Positions 28,145 through 37,037 of a stretch of DNA of 64,000 bases are shown one piece after another (position 1 is the stretch's first letter; every line of letters starts with the position of its first letter). The translations under genes were made by a program, and so were the position numbers. The notes under the pieces were generated by a model. That model made no database searches. It worked only from the letters and a program-made list of their open reading frames with translations, and had not been told where the DNA came from. The stretch comes from Mesorhizobium sp. ES1-4 (lineage in GTDB: Bacteria > Pseudomonadota > Alphaproteobacteria > Rhizobiales > Rhizobiaceae): contig NZ_JAIUGV010000001.1 in the NCBI RefSeq assembly GCF_020164745.1, positions 186,001-250,000 of the forward strand. Direction: 5' to 3'.

Positions 28145-29308
28145 CTATCGCAGCCAGCCGATGGCCAGTTCCTTGACGGCATCGAGGGCGCGTTGCGGCA
28201 ATGTGCCGACGCCGATCGACTCGGCGGCGAACAGCGGTGTCTCTTGGCTCAGCGTGTCGCCGATCCAGACGCGCAGCGCGCCCACCGGCTGGCCCTTCTC
28301 CACGGGAGCCGCAACCGGGCCGGTATAGACGATCCTGGCCGTCAGCTTGTCGCGATTGGTGATCGGAAGGAAGATGTCGATGGGGCCCTTTGCCTTCAGC
28401 GTCACGCCGGATTTCGCACCGCCAAAGACCTGGGCCTCCCCGACCACCTCGTCCTTGGCGAAGATTTCGGTCTTCTCGAACGAACGAACGCCCCAATCGA
28501 GCAGTTTGCGCGCCTCCTCGGCGCGCTCCTTGTCATTGGCCAGCCCGCTCATTGCCGCGACAACCCGCGTGCCGTCATGGCTGACCGAAGCGACGATGCC
28601 GAAGCCGGATGTCTCGCTTGCGCCGACGGCCAAGCCGTCGGCGCCAATGTCCATCGCCAGCAGCGGGTTGCGGTTCCTCTGCGAGATCTTGTTCCAGGTG
28701 AAGTCCTTCAAGCCATAGTATCGGTACAAATCCGGATATTCGCGCCATAGATGCAGGGCGAGCTGCGCCAGTTCGCGCACGCTTGTCTGCTGGCCGTCTG
28801 CCGGCAGGCCGGTCGAATTGACGAAAGTCGACGTCTTGAGGCCGATCTGGCGCGCGCGTTCGGTCATCTGCGCGGCAAAATTGTCCTCGGAGCCGGCCAT
28901 GCCCTCGGCGATGACGATGCAGCCGTCATTGGCGGCCTGCACGGTCACCCCCTGGATCAGGTCCTCGAGCCGGATCGCCGATTTGAGCTTGGCGAACATC
29001 GTCGAGGTCCCCGACGGCGCCCCACCCCTGCGCCAGGCGTTCTCACTGACCACGAACGCATCGTCGAGCTTGAGGCGCCCGGATTTTATGGCGTTGAAAA
29101 CCACTTCCATCGTCATCAGCTTGGCCATCGACGCAGGCTGGATCGGCTTGTCGGCGTCTTTCGCGAACAGCACCGTTCCGGTGCCGGCATCGATCATGAA
29201 GGCCTGTGCGGCCTTGGTCTCGAAAAGCTGCGCGTGGGCAGGCGCCAGCGAAAGCAGGAGGCCGAGGAGAAAAAAAACGGCGAAAGGCTGAAGCAAGCGA
29301 AACTGCAT
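28145..29308 (-). CDS. D-alanyl-D-alanine carboxypeptidase-like (DacF/PBP5 family), degenerate active site
   Basis: Secreted penicillin-binding-protein-fold protein of 387 residues with a signal peptide (residues 1-26, ending APAHA). The SxxK motif is intact (S60-M-A-K63). The other two catalytic motifs are altered: SxN reads A125-A-N127 (VQAANDGC) and KTG reads A227-V-G229 (DGLAVGASETSGFG). The C-terminal PBP5-associated domain (about 290-375) is present. By family it would trim pentapeptides in periplasmic peptidoglycan; with these changes it may be inactive or regulatory. Start MQFRLLQPF is chosen for the signal peptide; an upstream 69-bp extension is rejected. Confidence 0.87.
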   Translation of the reverse strand: MQFRLLQPFAVFFLLGLLLSLAPAHAQLFETKAAQAFMIDAGTGTVLFAKDADKPIQPASMAKLMTMEVVFNAIKSGRLKLDDAFVVSENAWRRGGAPSGTSTMFAKLKSAIRLEDLIQGVTVQAANDGCIVIAEGMAGSEDNFAAQMTERARQIGLKTSTFVNSTGLPADGQQTSVRELAQLALHLWREYPDLYRYYGLKDFTWNKISQRNRNPLLAMDIGADGLAVGASETSGFGIVASVSHDGTRVVAAMSGLANDKERAEEARKLLDWGVRSFEKTEIFAKDEVVGEAQVFGGAKSGVTLKAKGPIDIFLPITNRDKLTARIVYTGPVAAPVEKGQPVGALRVWIGDTLSQETPLFAAESIGVGTLPQRALDAVKELAIGWLR

Positions 29309-29404
29309 GAAATGCGACCCGTTGGCCGGTCCTTCCGGCATGCCCGAAACTATCGGGCTTTTTCGGCGGGGGATCAACTGCCGGGCGGACAGCCGGTGCT
29401 TGGA

Positions 29405-30655
29405 TCAGTCGCGCACGACCAGCGCATCCGGCGCGCCGTGCGACCATGCCGCCTTCAGCAACTCGTCCAGGCTGCCATGGCCATCCGGATAGAGGTTGAC
29501 CGCGTACCAGTCGTTGCCGTCGAGATCGGAACGCTGGATTTCTATTCTGCCGAAGCGCTTTAGCGCCGAGGCTACCCGGTTGGCTTCGGTGGCGTCGTCG
29601 AACGTGCCGGCTGCGACATAGTCGGAATCCGATGGCGCCGCTTGACGGTTGGTCTTCTTCCACGACCGCAATATATCGGCCGGCGACATGCCGCCGTCGT
29701 CCAACGACGCAAAGACATCCGTGCGTCGGACGCGTTCATCCGCATAGGACAGCGAGGCCATGGCGAACGGCGATTGCGGCGGCAGGCTGATCTCCGGCCG
29801 TTCGGGCACGATCGGCCCGAAATCGGGCAGCGCCGGATCGCCGAAGGCCGGCGACCGCGCGGACATCTGCCCCTGCGCCGTGGCCGCCGCGTCGGTCAGT
29901 TGACCTGGAAACGGCACAGCGGCCGCGCCGACCGGAAGGGTCGGCGAAGGCCCGTTCATGGCCACCATGACGCCGGTCGGCAGGCCGTCCGATGGATCCG
30001 GTATCCGGTTGCCTGGATGGTAGGAGGCCATCAGGTACTGGTCGTCATCGCCGTCGAGCGGCGCGCGTCCGACATATTCGACCTTCACCTTCGCGGTGCC
30101 GACCTTGTCGTAGTCCAGCATCTGCGCGGCTCGCTGCGACACGTCGATGATGCGGCCCTCATGATATGGGCCGCGGTCGTTGACGCGCACGATGACCGAA
30201 CTGCCGGTTTCGAGGTTGGTGACGCGGGCATAGCTGGGCAGCGGCATGGTCGGATGCGCAGCGGTGAGATGCGCCGTGTCGTAGACTTCGCCATTGGCGG
30301 TCAGCCTGCCATGGAAGGCGTCGCCATACCACGAGGCCAGACCCACCTTGGCGTACTTCTTGTCTTCCTTGGGATAATACCACTTGCCGCGCACCTGATA
30401 GGGCTTGCCAAGCTGGTCGCGGCCGCCGCCGCGGCGCATGAAGGCGGCGTACGGACTGGCCTTCACGCCATATTCGGTTTCGGCGAAATATTCCTTGGAG
30501 CGATGCTTGGGATTGACCATCGCCTTCGGTTGCGGCGACGCGCAGGCCGCCAGCAAGGCGGTCGACACCGCAAGCAGCGCAATCGTGGAAGCGCGACGAA
30601 GACGCGGGCGCGTCGCAGCCTGCATTTTCCTGAAATCCCCTACAGTCTCAATCAA
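29405..30655 (-). CDS. rlpA: RlpA-family septal ring lipoprotein with SPOR domain
   Basis: Outer-membrane lipoprotein with a double-psi beta-barrel that in homologues cleaves denuded glycan strands at the septum. Of 416 residues, the signal peptide ends in a lipobox (ALLAAC, C38), the barrel is about 110-215 (KVGLASWYGDAFHGRLTANG, VRVNDRGPYHEGRIIDVS), followed by a low-complexity linker, and the C-terminal SPOR domain (about 340-416) binds septal peptidoglycan. A second ATG at 30625 gives a more typical lipoprotein signal of 28 residues. It precedes the DacF-like gene on the same strand with 96 bp between, consistent with a cell-wall pair. Confidence 0.92.
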   Translation of the reverse strand: MIETVGDFRKMQAATRPRLRRASTIALLAVSTALLAACASPQPKAMVNPKHRSKEYFAETEYGVKASPYAAFMRRGGGRDQLGKPYQVRGKWYYPKEDKKYAKVGLASWYGDAFHGRLTANGEVYDTAHLTAAHPTMPLPSYARVTNLETGSSVIVRVNDRGPYHEGRIIDVSQRAAQMLDYDKVGTAKVKVEYVGRAPLDGDDDQYLMASYHPGNRIPDPSDGLPTGVMVAMNGPSPTLPVGAAAVPFPGQLTDAAATAQGQMSARSPAFGDPALPDFGPIVPERPEISLPPQSPFAMASLSYADERVRRTDVFASLDDGGMSPADILRSWKKTNRQAAPSDSDYVAAGTFDDATEANRVASALKRFGRIEIQRSDLDGNDWYAVNLYPDGHGSLDELLKAAWSHGAPDALVVRD

Positions 30656-30895
30656 AGATGCCGCCGTTTGACATCAGAGGAGCCAAAGCACTCACTCGAC
30701 AATACCAAAGGCGACTAGAACCCCGATCCCTTTGTGCGCAGGAATTGTTTATCACGGTATTAACCGATTGTGGCCGGAACCGGGCAAGATTGTGACGCCG
30801 CTTGCCCTGTCCTCGATGCCGGGAAAGGGCTAGCTCCATGCAAGCCGGTTGACAGGCCTTCGCCGGGCGCACTAGAGCAGTGGCCGGCAGTCATC

Positions 30896-30985
30896 GGAGG
30901 GATGGCCGAGCGGTTTAAGGCACCGGTCTTGAAAACCGGCGTGGGCGCAAGTTCACCGTGGGTTCGAATCCCACTCCCTCCGCCA
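30896..30985 (+). tRNA. tRNA-Ser (anticodon UGA)
   Basis: Acceptor stem GGAGGGA pairs with TCCCTCC, the discriminator is G, and CCA is encoded (30983-30985). The anticodon arm is CCGGT-CTTGAAA-ACCGG with anticodon TGA. The long variable arm (GTGGGCGCAAGTTCACCGTG region) and GGTTCGAATCC T-arm are typical of a type II serine tRNA. It reads UCA. Its 3' 14 bp serve as the left attachment site of the integrated element downstream; the gene itself is intact. Confidence 0.97.
30972..30985 (+). other. attL core: 3' end of tRNA-Ser
   Basis: The 14-bp CACTCCCTCCGCCA recurs exactly at 44254-44267 in the same orientation. Flanking bases differ on both sides, so the repeat has defined edges. A tRNA 3' end is the usual target of P4-type integrases, and the integrase gene begins 208 bp away. 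Confidence 0.88.
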
Positions 30986-31100
30986 ACCAGACCTTCCCAA
31001 GCAGTCCCATCGAATGCCAAAAATTACATATTAACAATCGATTATGGCGATATCATCGTCTCACGATGTGTCATGCGATGGCGCCCAATCTTAGGCATAA

Positions 31101-31121
31101 CCGGGGTATTAACCGGGGTAT
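31101..31121 (+). promoter_or_regulatory. Paired GGGGTAT repeats, left end (candidate integrase arm sites)
   Basis: GGGGTAT occurs at 31103-31109 and 31115-31121, a 12-bp period, within CCGGGGTATTAACCGGGGTA. The same pair with the same spacing and orientation occurs at the right end of the element (44171-44189). Position between attL and the integrase gene fits arm-type sites; this role is inferred. Confidence 0.5.
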
Positions 31122-31192
31122 CGCATCTTTGCATGGCGGGGTGTTTGGGGTAAAGTGGGATTCGAAGTGGAATCCAACTGCGGGACGGTAGC

Positions 31193-32425
31193 ATGCTGAC
31201 GGACTTTGCGGCCCGGAAAGCCGAGAAGCGCGAGAAGGCTTACAAGCTCTACGACTCTGGCGGTCTGCACCTCGTCGTGGCCGCATCGGGTGGCAAGCTT
31301 TGGCGAATGAAATACCAGTTTGGCTCCAAGGAGAAACTGCTTTCCTTTGGCCCCTACCCCGAGGTTACGCTGGCCGCGGCTCGCGAAGCACGAGACGAAG
31401 CGCGCGCACAACTGCGCGCAGGCAAAGACCCATCTGTCGCAAAGAAGATCCGCAAGCTTGAGGCGGTAAGCGGCGACGGCACGTTTGAGACGATCGCTCG
31501 CGAATGGTACGCGCTGAACAAAGAGCAGTGGGTTGTGCGCCACGCGACGGACGTCATCGAAAGCCTTGAGGCGGAAGTGTTTCCTACCCTTGGCGGCGCA
31601 CCAATCAAGGACATTTCCGCTGCTGATGTGCTGGCCTGCTTGAGACCAATCGAAAAGCGTGGCGCAAAGGAAACCGCGCGCCGTATCCGGCAGCGCATGT
31701 CCGCCGTGTTCGTTTATGCAGTCGCCTCCGGCCGAGCAGAAAATGATCCAGCAGCCATGGTTAAGAAGGCCATGGCTCCCATGAAGAAGGGCAAGCAGCC
31801 TGCTGTAATCGATCTGGGCAAAGCACGCGAGATGCTCGTCAATGCCGAATGTGAAACAGCCCACCCGGTCACCAAACTCGCCCTTCGTATCTTAGCCCTT
31901 ACGGCAGTTCGCCCTGGCACGCTAGCAACGACACCTTGGGCAGAGTGGCCAGCTGGTGGCGACCTTTGGCAAGTTCCCGCCGAAAGAATGAAGTTGCGCC
32001 TGCAGCACAAGGACGATGAGGCGCGCGATCATCTCGTGCCACTATCCAGCCAGACCATCGAAGCGATCGATGCGCTACGCACGATATCTGGTCGCGGCCC
32101 CCTCGCCTTTCCCAACACCCGCCATGCACACAAGCCGATGAGCGAAAATGCGATTGGCTATCTCCTCAACCGCGCCGGCTACCACAGCAAGCACGTCCCT
32201 CACGGCTGGCGCGCTACGTTCTCGTCAGTAATGAACGAGCGCTTCCCGTCCGATCGGCACATCATCGACTTGATGCTGGCCCACATAGCCAAGGACAAAA
32301 CAGAGGGCGCCTATAACCGCGCTCTGCACATCGGGCGCCGGCGCGAACTGGCCCAAATCTGGGCGGACCTTCTCCTTGAGCGAGCACAACCTGCGTCGGC
32401 ACTCTTGGTGGGGCCGAGACGATAA
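31193..32425 (+). CDS. int: P4-type tyrosine integrase (DUF4102 N-terminal domain)
   Basis: Site-specific recombinase of 410 residues. The N-terminal DUF4102 arm-binding domain is recognised from MLTDFAARKAEKREKAYKLY, DSGGLHLVV and LLSFGPYPEVTLAAAREARD. The catalytic domain has the first arginine in LTAVRPGTLA, HGWRATFSS (HxxR), LAHIAKDK (second histidine) and the nucleophile tyrosine in EGAYNRA near residue 377. Length is normal for CP4-57/P4-like integrases. It lies just inside the element at the tRNA-Ser end, transcribed away from the tRNA, and would carry out excision and integration at the 14-bp core. Confidence 0.95.
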   Translation: MLTDFAARKAEKREKAYKLYDSGGLHLVVAASGGKLWRMKYQFGSKEKLLSFGPYPEVTLAAAREARDEARAQLRAGKDPSVAKKIRKLEAVSGDGTFETIAREWYALNKEQWVVRHATDVIESLEAEVFPTLGGAPIKDISAADVLACLRPIEKRGAKETARRIRQRMSAVFVYAVASGRAENDPAAMVKKAMAPMKKGKQPAVIDLGKAREMLVNAECETAHPVTKLALRILALTAVRPGTLATTPWAEWPAGGDLWQVPAERMKLRLQHKDDEARDHLVPLSSQTIEAIDALRTISGRGPLAFPNTRHAHKPMSENAIGYLLNRAGYHSKHVPHGWRATFSSVMNERFPSDRHIIDLMLAHIAKDKTEGAYNRALHIGRRRELAQIWADLLLERAQPASALLVGPRR

Positions 32426-32552
32426 TCTGCCGACGGCTGCGGCAAGGGCCGATGTCTCGGCACCAATCCGTGCATAAACTGGAGAGCGCCGCCGTAGCCG
32501 CCTCCGATCTCGCTCAACGCAAAGGTACAAAGACGGGAAAGATTGTGCGTAG

Positions 32553-32771
32553 CTACGCCGGAGTGCCGACTCCACCGGCGTCACAGCGCCAGCCAACGGG
32601 GTCAGCGATCCACCGATTAACATCCGATTCCCGCCATCCCGCACCGTTTACGCTGATTTTCAGCTGAGCCGGGAACGTGCCTTCGGCGATTTTGCGGTAC
32701 ATCGTTGAGCGGGACAGACCGGTCCGTGCGAGAACAGTCCTAAGGCGAATGATACGATCCGATTCAGTCAT
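32553..32771 (-). CDS. AlpA family DNA-binding regulator
   Basis: A 72-residue protein of the AlpA/prophage CP4-57 regulator family: MTESDRIIRLRTVLARTGLS, then RSTMYRKIAEGTFPAQLKIS, then AGWRESDVNRWIADPV, which together form a winged MerR-like helix-turn-helix. Such proteins activate integrase or act as excisionase on P4-like islands. The start at 32771 is chosen because the upstream in-frame 87 bp are not family-like. It faces the integrase gene tail to tail and lies just downstream of the relaxase gene. No extra genes are apparent in the flanking 127-bp and 129-bp gaps. Confidence 0.9.
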   Translation of the reverse strand: MTESDRIIRLRTVLARTGLSRSTMYRKIAEGTFPAQLKISVNGAGWRESDVNRWIADPVGWRCDAGGVGTPA

Positions 32772-32900
32772 GGCTGCCTTGCCTTGCGCTGAGAGAATTT
32801 GGCACCTGCTGGAACCACACAGGACAAGCCAAGGCTCGCATGCAATCAGATTTGTCATCGCATCGATCTGGAGCGTGGGAACGGCGGCAAATCGGAGGGT

Positions 32901-35900
32901 TTAGATTCCTATCCCGCGCCCGCTGCCAATGCCGTGGTTGAACATCAGTTCCACACCTAGGCGCCGGCCGGATTCGATCTGAATGCCGAGCGCCTTCTTG
33001 TGATTGGCAAGCAGGGATTCGAGCTGAGGATCGCGTTCGAGGCTCTTTGCCATGTCCGACATGGCCGACCGCGTTGATTTGTAGCCGGACATGTCGCCGG
33101 CCAGGTATTGGCCCTGGCTCGTCCGGTCGAGCTTTTGCCAACGTTCCACGAAGCGGTCGGCGCGGCGGCCGGGATCGTTGTCCATCCCGGTGCGGATTTC
33201 CGTCTCAAGCTGGAGCGCCAGCACAGTGCGGTTGACACGGCCCGCCCCCGCTTCACGGACCAGCTCGGGGTTCTTGACATAGGCCGCTTCGGCATCGCGC
33301 CAGCCATGCGGCCGAACCTTCTCGAACGCACTGCGCGCATCTCCCAATTCATGCATCTGCTCGGGACTGCCCTGACCGTCCGCATTTCCGCTGCGCGAGA
33401 TCGCATCAATCGCACGCGCGTGACGCACAAGCGCCTTCGTGCGAGCCCTGCGCAACGCCGCCTCCGGGTCCACCGGCACATCCGTGTCGCGCGGCACTCC
33501 CCTGGCGGAAGCTTCTCTTTCAGGCGCGGCGCCGGCACCTGTGATTTGCGCGCCAACATCTTCCCTTCCCGGCCTGTGCCCACCGTCCTGGTTGGGCTCG
33601 GCGTCGCCGGGCGAGCGCAACCCGTCGAGCAGCCCACCGATCCGTTCGCGCAGCTTCTCCGGAACGATCCGGCGCACGATTTCGACCACGCGCTCGCGGA
33701 AAGTGATGCCGCGCCGCTCGGCATAGCTCTGCGCCGGGTCGATCTGCTCGTAATCCGACGCCATGTCCTTGGCGCGGTCGCGTGACAGCGCACGGACCAG
33801 CCGGTCGCGTGTGGCAAAGTCATCGCCGCCGTAGTGCAGGTCCATCCCGTCTCGATGCCGCGACAGGGCAACGTAGCTGCTGTGCGCATCCATGCCCGGC
33901 GTAGCGAGCACATGGGTGCGGTCAACGGTCATGCCCTGCGCCTTGTGAATGGTCGCGGCATAGCCGTGGTCGATGTGGGCATAGTCTTTGAGATCGAAGC
34001 GCACCGACCTACCGTCGTCAGTGCGCACCGACATGCTCTTTGTGCTGACATCTTCGATGACACCGAGCGTGCCGTTCTTGACGCCGAGCCCGCGCTCGTT
34101 GCGCAGGAACATGACACGGTCGCCGCTGGCGAAGGCCCTTGCACCGCGTTCCACAGCGACCTGCATTTCTTCGCCGAGATCGCCGGCGGCGCGCATGCGT
34201 TCGCGCGCTGCGTGGTTGAGCGCGCGCACCTCGTCGTTTGTGTGGGTGAGAATGATCCGGCTTGTCTGTGGCTGCGCCTGCCTGTCGCGATCCCAGCGCT
34301 CGACGAGATCGCTGCGCGCTTCGTCGCGCGTCGCAGCCTGATGCACCATGCCTTGTGTGTCATAGGCGCTGATCGCAGCGCCGATCCTACCGGTTGCCAG
34401 ATCGCGCGTCGCAGCCCGCTGCCAGTCCTCGCGCTGCCGGCGCACCTGGCCGATCTCGACGCCGCCATGACGCTCGTGGATGGAGCGGAATGCAGCGCCG
34501 GCTTCGATCGCCTGCAACTGCTGGGGATCACCAACAAGAACGATTTTTGCGCCGACGTCGGCGGCATGGGAGAGCACGCGCTCCAACTGGCGCGTGCCGA
34601 CCATGCCGGCCTCGTCGATCACCAGGACATCACGCGCGGTAAGCAGATCACGGCCTTGTCCCCAGCTGTGTTCCATGCTGGCGATGGTGCGTGACGAGAT
34701 GCCTGATCCGCTTTCGAGATTCTCTGCGGCAATACCGGAGAGTGCGGTGCCTCGAACCTCATAGCCCGCTGCTGCCCATGCCTGGCGCGCAACACCCAGC
34801 ATGGCGCTCTTGCCGGTTCCGGCAAAGCCGACGACGACACCAAGACCGCGGCTATTCGTGATGTGAACAAGTGCATCACTCTGCTCGCCCGAAAGGACAA
34901 GCCCGCGTTGCGCAGCCCGCGCCAGTGCTGCCTCGCGCTGTGCCTCACTTACGGTATGACGCTCCTGACCAGCCATGCGTTCCGCCGCGCGATGCAGGCC
35001 CTGTTCGGTCTCGATCATCTGGCGCGTGGTGAAGCGATCTTCGCCGCGTCCGTCCTTGCCGAGTTCGACCAGGTCGGGCGCGCTGCCGATGGCTGCCGCC
35101 ACCGTGTTGAACTGCTCCATCCCGTCGCTGTGCCGATGCGAGAACTTCGCAATGTCCTTTCGGGTGAAGGTCGATTGCTGATGCGTGATGGCGTCCAGCG
35201 CCACGGATGGATCCGCGATGATGCGCGCGCCATTGTTGCGCGCGATCTCGCGATGCAGCTCGGCGCGATCTGCTTCACTGCCGGCGTCAAGGCCACTGCC
35301 CTCGATGCGTTGCGCCGGTGCACCAATCTGGGTTTGCGGCTCAAGCGCAATGCCCTGCGCCTCCAGACTGCGATGATCGATGCGGGCGTCGATATCGAGT
35401 TCGGCAAGCCGCTCATTGGCAAGCTCCGCCCATCGCTCGCGCCAGCGCTCGACCAGTTCGGTACTGTTCCAGTCGCGAACCTTTGGGCCGAAGCCGTTCT
35501 CGTCCACGGACCGCATGGCGAGCATGACATGAGCATGCGGCTTGGGACTTCCGTCTTCAGCCCTGTCCCAATGCACATTGAGATCTGCGACCATGCCCCG
35601 GCTGACAAACTCGGCCTGAACAAAGTCGCGTGCCAGTTCGATGCCTTGCGCCTGGCTGAGTTCGCGTGGAAGAGCAAACTCCACCTCGCGGGCAAGCTGC
35701 GCATCCCTGCGCACCTCAAGGGCTTCAACATCGTTCCACAGCCGTTCGCGATCGCTCCAGGCTTCCGGTGCATTCTCCGGCAGCATCACCTCGGAATGGA
35801 CCACGCCGCACTTGGCCGAGAAGTCATGGCTGCGTTCGATGCGCTCGTCGCGCAGCCGCGAGGCCGAGCGGTAGGCGGCTGACGCCACTGCGCTGCTCCC

Positions 35901-35945
35901 AGCCTTGCGGCCAATGACTTTGACATGAAGGTGATAGATCGCCAT
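32901..35945 (-). CDS. traA: TraA/MobA-type conjugative relaxase-helicase
   Basis: Nicks oriT and unwinds the transferred strand. The 1014-residue protein has an N-terminal MobA/MobL relaxase domain (about 1-230) with catalytic tyrosine Y25 in ASAAYRSASRL and metal histidines H125, H137 and H139 (NVHWD, KPHAHVML). The RecD/TraI-like helicase follows, with Walker A VVGFAGTGKSAM (about residue 375), Walker B DVLVIDEAGMVG, QLQAIEAGAAF, and the UvrD-type C-terminal motif DHGYAATIHKAQGMTVDRTH. The tail (about 760-1014) is charged and variable. It is shorter than Ti-plasmid TraA but has intact motifs. A Q-type oriT-like sequence lies directly upstream (35976-36006). Confidence 0.93.
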   Translation of the reverse strand: MAIYHLHVKVIGRKAGSSAVASAAYRSASRLRDERIERSHDFSAKCGVVHSEVMLPENAPEAWSDRERLWNDVEALEVRRDAQLAREVEFALPRELSQAQGIELARDFVQAEFVSRGMVADLNVHWDRAEDGSPKPHAHVMLAMRSVDENGFGPKVRDWNSTELVERWRERWAELANERLAELDIDARIDHRSLEAQGIALEPQTQIGAPAQRIEGSGLDAGSEADRAELHREIARNNGARIIADPSVALDAITHQQSTFTRKDIAKFSHRHSDGMEQFNTVAAAIGSAPDLVELGKDGRGEDRFTTRQMIETEQGLHRAAERMAGQERHTVSEAQREAALARAAQRGLVLSGEQSDALVHITNSRGLGVVVGFAGTGKSAMLGVARQAWAAAGYEVRGTALSGIAAENLESGSGISSRTIASMEHSWGQGRDLLTARDVLVIDEAGMVGTRQLERVLSHAADVGAKIVLVGDPQQLQAIEAGAAFRSIHERHGGVEIGQVRRQREDWQRAATRDLATGRIGAAISAYDTQGMVHQAATRDEARSDLVERWDRDRQAQPQTSRIILTHTNDEVRALNHAARERMRAAGDLGEEMQVAVERGARAFASGDRVMFLRNERGLGVKNGTLGVIEDVSTKSMSVRTDDGRSVRFDLKDYAHIDHGYAATIHKAQGMTVDRTHVLATPGMDAHSSYVALSRHRDGMDLHYGGDDFATRDRLVRALSRDRAKDMASDYEQIDPAQSYAERRGITFRERVVEIVRRIVPEKLRERIGGLLDGLRSPGDAEPNQDGGHRPGREDVGAQITGAGAAPEREASARGVPRDTDVPVDPEAALRRARTKALVRHARAIDAISRSGNADGQGSPEQMHELGDARSAFEKVRPHGWRDAEAAYVKNPELVREAGAGRVNRTVLALQLETEIRTGMDNDPGRRADRFVERWQKLDRTSQGQYLAGDMSGYKSTRSAMSDMAKSLERDPQLESLLANHKKALGIQIESGRRLGVELMFNHGIGSGRGIGI

Positions 35946-35975
35946 CGCGACAGGATCATTTGCACGGCAAAGCCC

Positions 35976-36006
35976 ACGTCGGCACGACGTATAAGCGCGC
36001 CCTCCC
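35976..36006 (+). other. Candidate oriT (Q-type/Ti-type nic region)
   Basis: Inverted repeat ACGTCG (35976-35981) and CGACGT (35985-35990) with a 3-nt loop, followed directly by ATAAGCGCGCCCTCCC. This matches the general plan of RSF1010/pTi origins, an inverted repeat followed by a TAA(n)TGCGCCCT nic region. The predicted nick is next to the GCCCT at about 36003. It lies 31 bp upstream of the relaxase start. The remaining intergenic DNA to 36259 has no recognisable gene; a short frame beginning near 36119 appears cut off by the IS110 fragment. Confidence 0.65.
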
Positions 36007-36259
36007 TCGAAAAATTCTCTGGATGGACCAGCCCGTCCCGGGCTGTATCGGCAACCCTGAAGCCTTCAGGCAGTCGCTCGCCTATCATCGCCACATCGAC
36101 AACCAATGGAGACAGCCATGCCGCAAACATGGACTAATCGCGGCGCGACTCACGATCTATTCCGTCGGGACGGCGGATGGTGAAGGTGGTTGCTCCTCGA
36201 TAGAATCGGAAGCGGGCTCACGATTGGCGCCGGGCCCAGATATCGGACGGAGAGCAACC

Positions 36260-36874
36260 ATGGAGCAGTATGTCGGCCTTGATGTTTCCTTGAAAGACAC
36301 CGCAATTTCGATCCGCCAGGATGGTGAGCGGATGTGGCGTGGAAAATGTCCTTCTGACCCTCAGATACTGGCGCAAGTGGTCCGCAAGCATGCACCGCAC
36401 GCCAGCCGCGTCGTCTTCGAGACAGGGCCATTGGCAACTTGGTTCTATCACACGTTGGCGGCTAAAGGTCTGCCTGCGATCTGCATCGAAGCGCGCCATG
36501 CGCAGAAGGTGCTCGGCGAAACGCTCAACAAGACCGATGCCAATGACGCGGATGGGTTAGCCCGGCTTGCCGAAGCGGGCTTCTTCAAAGCGGTCCGAGT
36601 CAAGTCGTACGACACGATGTTGATCCGCACGCTGGTGGCGGCACGCAATCAATTCATCCTCATCTCGACGCAACTTGGCAACCAGATACGCGGAACAATG
36701 AAGACGTTTGGGCTCATTGTTCCGCGGGGCAAAGGAGGCGCGTTCGAAAACAATGTCCGGAACCTTCTGGACGGCGAAGAAGGTCTGGCTCGGATCATGC
36801 TGCCGCTGCTCGAAGCCTGGCGCGACGATTCGATTCATCAGTTTTTGGCGCTGCCCCTAGCTTTGGAATACTGA
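36260..36874 (+). pseudogene. Truncated IS110-family transposase
   Basis: N-terminal DEDD (RuvC-like) domain of an IS110 transposase: VGLDVSLKDTAISIRQDG with the first aspartate, VVFETGPLATWFYHTLAAKG with the glutamate, and KTDANDADGLARLAEAGFF with the last two acids. About 204 residues remain of a usual 330-400; the C-terminal Transposase_20 domain with its catalytic serine is missing, and the frame runs into unrelated sequence near 36860. It is therefore inactive. The upstream non-coding end (about 36130-36259) may retain part of the IS left end. It separates the mobilisation genes from the autotransporter cargo. Confidence 0.87.
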
Positions 36875-37037
36875 TAATGTGAAGGGTTAGCTCTGACTGA
36901 GTGCTGCGCCCCACGTGGTTAGATGTTGCGGTTGGTAAGGACTTGCGCAACCTCCTTGTAGGGTCATCTTATGATTGTGGCAGACCAACCCGCGACGGTC
37001 AGTGCAAGCGATGGTCAGGGGTCGGCAAAAAATTCGC

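Noticed and set aside
30656..30895. Small open frames between rlpA and tRNA-Ser
   Set aside because: They overlap the tRNA or lack any family resemblance; the gap more likely holds promoters for rlpA and the tRNA.
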